NCBI GenBank assembly: GCA_003615045.1
Contig: ML014154.1
Location: 62,001-126,000, forward strand
Origin: Caulochytrium protostelioides
Taxonomy: Eukaryota > Chytridiomycota > Caulochytriomycetes > Caulochytriales > Caulochytriaceae
Direction: 5' to 3'
Length of the DNA: 64,000 nucleotides
Below the pieces are notes generated by a model. It saw nothing but the letters and a program-made list of their open reading frames with translations, made no database searches and was not told the origin of the DNA. Position 1 is the first letter of the stretch. Each line of letters begins with the position of its first letter. The position numbers were made by a program, and so were the translations under genes. Of this stretch, positions 31,540 through 39,800 are shown piece by piece.

Positions 31540-32760
31540 GGTGTCAGGAGATGCGCGAATCAGTGATGCACAGACAATCGACGAGAGTTGTCCAAATATA
31601 TTTGGAGATGGTGGTTGGAGGAGCTCGTGGCAGTGAGAAGGTGATGACAGCTGTGCTGACAAGCACGATGCAGCGGGTAGTGACCGTTTGAATAACCGTG
31701 GTATCGCGAGATGCCAGCTTCTTGCAAGCTGGTCGCGTGCCTCTATTTGTATAAAGTGATCCAGCGCGTTCTACATACAACGACGAGCTACCACTTCTGT
31801 CTGCCCCAGCACATACAGGCAGGCAGGAGCAGCGGCGGAACCCATGACAGAAGCCAAGCTTACCAAGCACTTTATGCTCGTGATGTACGACATTGTCGGA
31901 GTGTCGCTCTGTCTGCAGAGTGCGGGGCTGACGCAAGTGGCAATGCTTCGGCCAGAGCCTACGAGTTTTGTGAGCCCGCCTAAGCCGATAGGGAGCCGAC
32001 AGCGCCCATGCAAGGCCGCATCGAATAGCACTGTCCCATGCGGGTCGACGTGGCTTTGGTCGACCATAAACTCCGACGGGCCAGCTGCAGACCTTCAAGG
32101 TCACATGAACCTTCGAGGGACCGGAGGATTCTTCCATCTTTCGTCCCCCCTTGCCATTCGCACACCACAGCATGGCGGTCGAAGCCAATCGCAAGGGATG
32201 GCGTGCTAGGCCCGGTCGGTCCCCACCTGCTGGGGGCCGACGCTTTGTTGGCCCCTGAACCCTCTTCGCGTCTCCTTCACGACTGAGGTTCCTGCAGCCA
32301 CGGCTTGTTCGTGCACGCTTTTCATTCTTTTCAGGAGAGTGGACTGTTCGTGCTGCTTGAGTTAAACAGCCACCCTATGCTTTGTGCTCCCCCGGCTCGT
32401 GATTGTCCCAGCTCGGTCAAATTTTCAATCTCGTTCGGGGTTCAGTGTTTTTGCTGCCAAATTAGCGTCGCTCAGCGTGATTTACGGGGATGTCGCGCTG
32501 GGGCGGCTGGTCCAGCTTTGCTCCGGGGCTTCACTATCTTGGAAATTCAGCACCTCGTTGAAAGTGACATCGACCGAGTCTCTCGACCGAGTCAAATGGA
32601 CAGAATGGGAATCGCTCGGCCGTGTCACGAACCGCCGATCCATCGAGTCCGCTCCGTTCACGGGTCAACCCCCTTTAGAGGCATCATGAGACGTCGTTCG
32701 CCACTCGCGATCCGCTCGGCTTCCTTCACCGTCGATTGACTTTTCACGGTTCACGCGCGG
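31540..32760. other. Intergenic, overlapping ORFs only
   Basis: Starts at the 5' end of the membrane-protein gene. ORFs of about 100-120 codons overlap on both strands (for example plus 31844-32209 from an ATG and minus 32067-31771), so at most one can be real; none has a domain. The stretch 32440-32690 may belong to Fanzor relic C: one frame reads SVIYGDVALGR, reminiscent of the Fanzor YG strand, but this is weak. Confidence 0.4.
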
Positions 32761-32776
32761 CGTTCCATGCATACCA

Positions 32777-33052
32777 TTGTATCTGTTCCAAGGCGTTTCA
32801 GCCGTGAGCCGTCGGAAAGCGTCATCCAGCCACGTGCGTCCTGGACAATACAGAACCACGCCACACAGCCGGCGCAAAGACGCCGTGGTCAGAGGCGTGC
32901 TGTCGTCTGATTCCAAGTCTGCAAGCCGCGATCTCAATGCCGCGTCGAACATCCGACGCTACCTAGCCTTGCCCGATAGACCGAAAGCGTGGTACCGCAA
33001 TCCGGGGCAAGCGCCGCTGCAGTCCGGGGTCGGGAAATTCATCCGGAGATGA
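32777..33052 (+). pseudogene. Fanzor relic C, C-terminal RuvC-III part
   Basis: The frame ends SASRDLNAASNIRRYLALPD then RPKAWYRNPG and GVGKFIRR stop. It matches copy B (NRDLNAALNIRCCLALPDRP, IGKVIRH) at protein level and very closely at nucleotide level: cgcgatctcaatgccgcg is identical in both, and tagccttgcccgatagacc aligns with tggccttaccggacagacc. Upstream residues (HSRRKDAVVRGVLSSDS) align with HWRQGTVIRGLLWYKA of copy B. The RuvC-III Asp (codon 32930-32932) is kept. The N-terminal two-thirds, including RuvC-I, are not recognisable. The segment after the stop (gatgaacccaatgccc) is shared with copy B. Confidence 0.7.
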
Positions 33053-33500
33053 ACCCAATGCCCTACTCGGTGGGAGACCCATGGGGCGGGGGGGAGAGGG
33101 GGCAACATGGAGGATTTTCTCAAATGTGGCTTTTCAACTTGGATGAATCGAATCAACCTTAATAAGCTCATCCAGTCGAGTCTCAAGCTGCTGGAGCAAG
33201 GGAACCCCCATCTCCAAAAATCGATAAACAGCTCGTTGAAGTATTTTGTGGAAATCTTTGGCTTCGATTTGAGTCTGAAGATCCCTAAACCAGCGTGGCC
33301 ATCGGGCTGCCCTGGGGCTTTCTGGGCTGCTGTTTCTCGCGAGCGAGAAGAGCCTCGAGCCATGACCACACGGGCCAGCGATTCCCTCTCGTTCTCACGG
33401 GAGCAGCCTGGATGGAGGGAAGAATGGCACATCTAGACCACGAGGGGAATGAGATAATTCCCCGACGTCCGGATGTCGTAGGAATTGGTCAGATCTATAC
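33053..33500. other. Ambiguous ORFs on both strands
   Basis: A plus ORF from ATG 33107 (109 codons, beginning MEDFLKCGFSTWMNRINLNK) and a minus ORF from ATG 33432 (157 codons) overlap almost completely. The plus ORF has the less GC-biased N-terminal half. Neither can be assigned; no domain seen. Confidence 0.3.
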
Positions 33501-33666
33501 GGGAAGAGCGGATGACCATCGCCGACCATCAATTCGCCAGTGAGCAAAGGAGCGTGAATTGGGTCTTTTGGGTCTGGGAGATTCGAGACGCGTCTCCTCA
33601 ACATCCAGCCACGCCCCGTTCCCATCAAGGGTATCTGGAGAAAAATCTGCCGTAGATCGCGCTTGG

Positions 33667-34095
33667 CTAGACGAGCGCCGCCAGCAGAAAGCGGGGGCGC
33701 GACACGTCGGCCGTCCCGGACTCACACACCGCAGTCGTCGTCGTCGTCGCCACGGTCGTCGTCATCACCCCGCTCGGGTGGCCCCAGATATCGGCCACGG
33801 AGCCAAAGAGGGAGGGAAGGTGTTGCGGCGAGGAAGCATCGCGGACCAAGGACGGACTGCTGACGAAGCCCGACCGAGGGCTAAGCCCGTGATGGTTATG
33901 CATCGAAGGCATGAGGTTGCGGCTGCCGCTCATCATGCCGAAGGGCGCCGTGGGCGGAGGCAGCGGCGCACTTACGATCGGTGCGGGCATCGGCAGCGGC
34001 AGAATGATGTCGTCTCCCTGGTGCTGCATGCGCGACACGCCGGGCGACACGCGCTGCGGCGTGCTGCTGGATGTTGCGTACGGCACCGCGTTCAT
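33667..34095 (-). CDS. Unassigned Met/Ser/Pro-rich ORF, possibly an exon or a gene remnant
   Basis: 143 codons from ATG 34095 (MNAVPYATSSSTPQRVSPGV) with balanced, protein-like composition: GDDIILPLPMPAPIV, then MMSGSRNLMPSMHNHHGLS, SLVRDASSPQHLPSLFGSVA and DIWGHPSG. Near its end a GTGAGT donor (about 33714) could join to a TTTTTCTCCAG acceptor (about 33639), giving an in-frame continuation TLDGNGAWLDVEETRLESPR to a stop near 33495. Upstream, an overlapping frame reads HPHPPFKPRGPLESVPSPDD, which hints that the true N-terminus is elsewhere or that the gene is broken. Function unknown. Confidence 0.35.
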   Translation of the reverse strand: MNAVPYATSSSTPQRVSPGVSRMQHQGDDIILPLPMPAPIVSAPLPPPTAPFGMMSGSRNLMPSMHNHHGLSPRSGFVSSPSLVRDASSPQHLPSLFGSVADIWGHPSGVMTTTVATTTTTAVCESGTADVSRPRFLLAALV

Positions 34096-34432
34096 CGTCA
34101 GGCGACGGCACGGACTCCAGCGGACCCCGCGGCTTGAACGGTGGGTGCGGATGTCACAGCGCACACTCAGACCAACTTCATCAGAGAAGCATTATCAACA
34201 TGCAAACAAGCGCTGCTTTGCGCCATGACTTGAAAGTCATGAGGCGTTTGCCTGCCACGGAACAGACGGTGGCTGCGCACCGCCGCTTGCCGCGCCCGGA
34301 GACGAAATACAGGCGCATCACCCGGCCGGCTGGACGGCAAGGATACCCTCCATCACCTAGTGCGCCATGCTTTCCTTGTCGAGCGGTACGCGGAGACAGC
34401 TGAGTTGTCGTCCCTCAATGTCGTGCTGGTGA

Positions 34433-35383
34433 CCGCGAGGCGCACCCGCTTTATCACCATCGACAGCCAATGTGGTGGAATCCGGCGACAAAGCAACCCA
34501 AAAGCAGATAGAAGCATGGCATCGCGGTCTCAAGGAGCTGCTGCAGCGACTGTCCGAGGTGAGCTCCAAGGGCACAGCGCTCGCCGCGCACCACCGCTTC
34601 CTGGAGGTGTGGTTCGCCACGTACGATCCGCTGTGGGCCGAGTTCCTGAAGCCGCGCTGGGCACGCCAGCGCCTGAAGCTGTACAGCGGCAAGCAGCGTG
34701 TGTTTGCCCAGCTTTTGAACGGCGTAGCAGAGAGGGCGGCCATGGAGAAGATGCCCGTGATGGCCTATGGCACCTCCAAGTTTGCCCCCGGCGGCGAGGG
34801 CGAGATCGCCGTTTCAACAGCTCGCGCGTATCGGGCGTGTGCCCAGCAGTCCCGCACGGTCCTAGTCGACGAGTCCCGGACGACCCAGGTGCATGCTGAG
34901 ACGAACGAGATCTTGACCACGGTCAAACCCCGGGACCCGACGCAGATGCCGATCTCTGGCGCCTCCGGGGCGAGCGTTGCCCAAACCGCGCCTGCGGCCG
35001 TAAACCCGGTCTGCAGGAGTGGGGCGAGCGCTCGCTCGGCCGCACCGACGCGGGTCAACCCGCCTCGCCAGGCTCGCGCGGGTACTTCCCCGGCCGAGCC
35101 GACGCCGGCCACCCCGGCCCGCAAGACCCGGGTGTACGCCCAGACGCATGGGGTCCTGAAACCTGGTCCACACTGGCGCCAGGGAACCGTGATTCGAGGG
35201 TTGCTGTGGTATAAAGCTGCCAACGGCAATGAAGCTGCCCACATCAAGTTTGTGAATCGCGATCTCAATGCCGCGTTGAACATCCGATGCTGTCTGGCCT
35301 TACCGGACAGACCGATAGCGCTGTGTCGCATCTCCCGGAAAACCAGGTTGGAGTCCAAGATCGGCAAGGTCATTCGACACTGA
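34433..35383 (+). pseudogene. Fanzor (eukaryotic TnpB-like RuvC nuclease) copy B, C-terminal two-thirds
   Basis: Open frame of about 316 codons after a TGA at 34430-34432; the first possible start is a GTG at 34472 and no ATG precedes the homologous part. Order: ATQKQIEAWHRGL; ALAAHHRFLEVWFATYDPLW; LKPRWARQRLKLYSGKQRVF; MAYGTSKFAPGGEGEIAVS; TVLVDESRTTQVHAE; a Pro/Ala-rich insert; RVYAQTHGVLKPG; VIRGLLWYKA; VNRDLNAALNIRCCLALPDR. The last carries the RuvC-III Asp (codon 35261-35263). These are the helical block, RuvC-II region and RuvC-III of Fanzor-type OMEGA nucleases, which are RNA-guided DNA endonucleases. RuvC-I is missing, and the zinc-knuckle Cys positions are occupied by His/Ala/Thr or Tyr. 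It could be a spliced gene whose 5' exon I could not find, but truncation is simpler. Confidence 0.68.
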
Positions 35384-35420
35384 ACCGAATGCGCGTCTGC
35401 CTCGGAGGCACCACTAAAGA
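35384..35420 (+). other. Post-stop sequence conserved between Fanzor copies
   Basis: Right after the copy B stop the sequence runs ctgaaccgaatgcgcgtctg and continues GC-rich. Relic C has atgaacccaatgccctactc and relic D ctgaacggaatgtggacaat at the equivalent place. The shared TGAACNNAATG core beyond the coding end suggests the element, not only the protein, was copied. In related TnpB systems this zone encodes the guide-RNA scaffold and right end; that role here is inference. Confidence 0.4.
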
Positions 35421-35534
35421 TTGGTGTGCGCCTTAGGTCAGTATATGAACGACAGCGTTAAACTCAATAAGATGGATGATATTGTGATTCTGCTGCGACG
35501 GCGTCGAGGTAACGGATGTTGGCTGTAGCTGCGG

Positions 35535-35987
35535 TCAGTGCATCACAGATTGCTGCTGCATCTGCTCCATCTGCATGTGCTGCTGCTGGCCGTGATTCCA
35601 GTCTTCTCCCGTCTCGTTGAAGTCTTGGTTCTGCCGCGAATTCGAGGACAGAGAATTGATCGTGGAGGGGCCTGGGTGCACCGCATTCGCAGGCGAGGAC
35701 TGCATCGACCCTGAAGCGTATGCATCGTGCTTAACCAACCAGATATGCCTCTTTCGCCGAGAACGCGGCGGGAGGACAGCGTAGCGAGGTGATTGAATCT
35801 TCAAGGGTGGAGGATCCGCGTTTGAGGGTTTCCATCCTGCATCCTGCGTTATCAGGTTCTCGACGGTGACTCCCTTTTCTTCCTTTTCCCCTCTTGCTCG
35901 CTTCTGACCCGGGCTTTCCGCCATCCGTCTTGGGGAACTCGGGGAGGAGTGCTGTCCGTTGGGTTGGAGCAGCGCAGGGTGGACCAT
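35535..35987 (-). CDS. Small hydrophilic protein, Gln/Met-rich C-terminus, unknown
   Basis: 150 aa from ATG 35987 to a stop at 35535. Composition is balanced and not GC-driven. A basic N-terminal half (SPGQKRARGEKEEKGVTVEN), a central KIQSPRYAVLPPRSRRKRHI stretch with a possible nuclear localisation cluster, then a Ser/Asn/Gln-rich end (GQQQHMQMEQMQQQSVMH). No transmembrane segment or signal peptide. It might be a transcription-related or RNA-binding regulator, but no domain is recognised. It sits at the edge of the low-GC island, tail-to-tail with Fanzor copy B. Confidence 0.5.
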   Translation of the reverse strand: MVHPALLQPNGQHSSPSSPRRMAESPGQKRARGEKEEKGVTVENLITQDAGWKPSNADPPPLKIQSPRYAVLPPRSRRKRHIWLVKHDAYASGSMQSSPANAVHPGPSTINSLSSNSRQNQDFNETGEDWNHGQQQHMQMEQMQQQSVMH

Positions 35988-36837
35988 CGGACCATTCTAT
36001 CTAAAAACTACAACTCTTGAGATCAACTCCGCCTTCGGCTGGCGAGCCGGCGGATGGCGATGGCGAGTCGCCCGCCGCCGGGAGAGTTGCCACAGGATGT
36101 TCAGACGGCCTCAGCGGCCGGTGCTGTTTTCGGAGCGTTGAAGACCCCGCAGAGCGCGACGAGACGACGCGAACGGCGTTTGAGACGCGGGAGGGAGCTG
36201 GCAAGGCGGGGTTGGCGTTGGCCGGGGTTGGACGGCACGCCTCGCGGGAGCCCAAACAGACGGCAGGGTGTTGAGGGGGTGTGGGAGGAGGAGAGAGGGG
36301 CCCCGGGCGGGCGATGTCTGGCTGTGTGATGCATGAGCCAGCATGGGCGTGCTTCGTGGTCGGCGGGACCCGCTGGACAGCCGTCGCGGCCCGAGTCTTG
36401 GCGTGCTGTGGTCGCCGCCGCCGCCGCCGCCATCGCCGACGCCGCCAGCAGGTGGATGCGGGTGATGCGGCACACGCCGCGTCGCGGACCGCGGCAGGTT
36501 CCCGCTTCCCGGTCCCTTTGGCGCGGTCCCGCTAGCTTTCGCTTTCGCTTTCGCTTTCGCTTTCGCTTTCGCTGGTGGGGTGTTCCCGGATGCGGACGCG
36601 CGACCCCGCCGTCCGATGCCGCCGTCCGTGCCGTGCGCCGCCCACCTCGCGACACGTCGCGAGCCCGTGCAGTGACGGCGACAGCGACCACGACGTCGAC
36701 CGCGACGACGACCGCGCCTTGTGCATGCGTATGCGACGGGATTGATGAGCGACGGCGGAGGGACGGGGAGCGGTTCAGTGACCGCGTCACGCGTGACTAG
36801 CACGTACGCGTGATGCCGCAGTAGCGGAGCATTCTGC
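35988..36837. other. Divergent intergenic region
   Basis: About 0.85 kb between the small Gln-rich gene (minus) and the DEAH helicase (plus); GC-rich again from here on. It carries the GCTTTC repeat near 36535-36573 and overlapping Arg/Ser frames judged to be shadows. Probably shared promoter sequence. Confidence 0.5.
36535..36573 (+). repeat. GCTTTC hexamer repeat
   Basis: About six consecutive gctttc units upstream of the DEAH helicase gene. On the minus strand they read GAAAGC. Confidence 0.9.
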
Positions 36838-39800
36838 ATGTGTCGAGCCGCTTTGCTAGCGTCCACTCTCAACGCCGTCCGAGGAGTTGTTGTCGCGCGT
36901 GATATCGTTGGCTTCGCGTCAACGGTGTGCCTTGCTTGTTATCGCGCCAGGCGCCCTGCATCGTCCTTCACAGGTCAGATGAATTCGGCCAGGCTCGCGC
37001 CCCGTGTTGTCCGTCCGCGACGGCGTTTGCTTCCTCTGCTTGATACGTCGTTGGCTCTGCGCCGACACCTGTCCTTCGTCGTCCCGACATCCGCTTCATT
37101 CTCGTGGGCTCCCGCGTCATCCGCTCGATCGCTGCTTTCGTGGGGTTCCGTGCCGTCTCGTGCTGTGCCAAGTGCCGGAGTTCCCGTTTCCGCGCTTTCC
37201 GCCCGCGTTCCGCTGCCGCGCCCAGCCAGCCGACACGTGTCCGTCTCGACCCCGTCGCTAGGCCCGTCCGCGTCGCGTCCAACGCGACCGACTCAGCCCG
37301 TCTCCGCGTCGTCCTCATCGAAAGACCCCGAACCGGCATCGTCGCCCAAAACGTCGAAAGCGTCGAAAGCGTCGAAAGCGTCCAAAGCGTCCAAAGCGTC
37401 TAAACCGTCGAAAGCATCGAAAGCATCCAAAGCACCCAAAGCATCCAAAGCATCTAAAGTATCGAAGACTTCCAAGTCTTCGCCGCCGCCTTCCATACGC
37501 ACACCATCGTCGCGGCCGCATCGCGCGTCGCACCTTTCTTCGGGTCAAGTTTCTGCCCCAGGCTCCCCGCACCTCTCCTCGACAACCCCACCGACGACCC
37601 GCACCACGATGGGCGACCGCGGCGGCGACTGGGGCGGCGGCTGGAACTCCCAGGAGAGTTTCAGCTCCGCGCAGGGATCGAATCACAGCAGTAAGCTCTT
37701 TGGCGCCCCTCCGGCGGCAGGTTCCCAGCCGTCGGCGGTCGCGGCCGCCGCCTTCCAGCACCAAGTGAACGCCGCCGCCCAGCCGGCGGCGTCCTCCTCC
37801 TCGGCCTTTCTCGATGATTGGGAAACCATGAGCCATCCGGCGCCCGTGCCGGTCAATGGCCCAGCCCCCTCGTCCGGCGCCTCGTCAAGCGGCCGCGGCG
37901 GCGGTCGTGGCCGCGGCAAAGGCGGCCGCCAAGGCGCCGGACCGGCAGCGCCGGCGCCGGTGTCGTCGTCTGCCGCTTATCCTGCCGCAGGCTCCGCTTT
38001 CTCGAACTGGGAGACCTCCCCGGGCCGGACGTCGGCCTTTGGCTCGAGCCAGTTTCAGTCCACCGCGTTTCCCGCCAGCCAGAACACCTTCTCGTCGTAT
38101 GGGTCTTCCGGCGGCTCGTATCCGTTTGACGCCTCGCCAGCCGCGGGCGCCCAGGGCGGCCGCGGCGGCCGCAACGGCAAGAAGGGCCGTGGTGGCGGTC
38201 AGGGCGGCCGTGGCGGCCAGGCGCCCGCCGGGTTTGGCGGCATGCCGGCGCCGGCGCGTCCGCTCCACCCCGAACTCATTCGTTTGAAGGACACGCAGTC
38301 CCGAGCCGATGCGTTTGTCTCGGAACAGACGCCCAACCGGCCGCTAGATCCCACGATTGAGCCCAAGGACTGGATGAAGTTCTATATGGATGTCCACCAC
38401 ATCGCGCAGAAAAGTATCCGCAACGAAGCCATCAACATCACCTCCCTCGGCGGCGGTGGCAAGGGCAAGAATCGGCAGCCGGTCGATCTGGGGATCCCCG
38501 GCGTGCCTAACTTTACCTGGTGGGTCGTCCTCTCGGTGCCGCAGCACCCCAGCTACCGCGGGATGGGCATCCCGGCCAAGACGGTGGTGACGGCCGCGAA
38601 CGCGCGCGACCGCGCCATGAAGATGGCCCAGCGCGAAATGGTCTACCAGCTGAAAAGCCACACGGAGGAGCTGTTCCATGGCGCATACATGCAGTCCCGC
38701 CTCTCCACCAAAGAGATGGTCGAGCGGTTGGCCGAGGTCTCTCTGGAGATCAATCTCGACGGCAATCTGAAAGAGATCATGCGGAGTCAATTCGACCGCT
38801 GGGAGCGCGACGGTGTTTTCAAGGTCACCCCGAGCCAGATCCAGGCGCTGCAGCAGCAGACGGCGGCCAAGGGGAGCGATGACGCGGCTGAGGCTGGCGC
38901 TCTTGACGGCGCCGGCGGCCGTGGCCCGGGCAACCGTGGCGGCGGCCGCCGCGGCGACCGTCCCGGGGCCGGCAAGACCGGCGCGATTGATCCGTCGCGG
39001 GACTCGATGCCGATGCTGCCGATGGCCAAGATTCCGGTGCCGCCGAAGTTGACGGACACGCTGCCGGTCTACGAAAAGTACCGCGAGCTAATGTTTACGT
39101 TTGAGCGCAACGCTGTCACCATTATCTCCGCCGAGACCGGCGCTGGTAAGACGACGCAGATCCCGCAGTACATCGTGGACCACCACATCGCCACGAACAT
39201 GAGTCCGGCGCACGTGCTGGTGACGCAACCGCGACGCTTGGCGGCGACGTCCATCGCTCGCCGCGTGGCCCAGGAGCGCGGCGTCGGCTGCGGCCGCGGG
39301 TCGCATGTGGGCTACTCGGTGCGCTTCGACCACTGCCGCCCGACGAGCACGCGCCAGGGCTCGATCACCTTTGTCACGGAGGGTCTGCTGCTGCGACAGC
39401 TCACCGAGAACCCGACGCTCGACGGGATCACGCACATCATTCTCGACGAGGTCCACGAGCGCGAGCTCTCCATGGATCTGCTGCTGATTCTGCTGCGCCG
39501 TCTGCGTTTGCAGCGCCCCGATATCCGCCTCATCCTCATGTCGGCCACTGCCGAGACGACCCTGTTCCAGGACTACTTCGACAAGAACGCCGAGCCGATC
39601 GCGACCGTCGGCCTCGCCCACAGCAGCCACAGCAGCAGCAGCAGCCACGTGACCGGCTTCCCGGCGACAACGACGCGCCGCTACGAGCCGCCGTCGCGCT
39701 CGGCGGCCGCCACCGCGAGCCGTGTCCAAACCCCAATTGTCTCGATTGGCGGCCGCTGCTTCCCGGTCAAGCAATACACGCTGGAGAACACGCTCGAGAT

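Noticed and set aside
34150-34200. TSSEKHYQHANK as a possible Fanzor segment upstream of copy B
   Set aside because: Only loosely resembles KLSLKQYYVEEG of relic A and sits in a different frame with no supporting neighbours.
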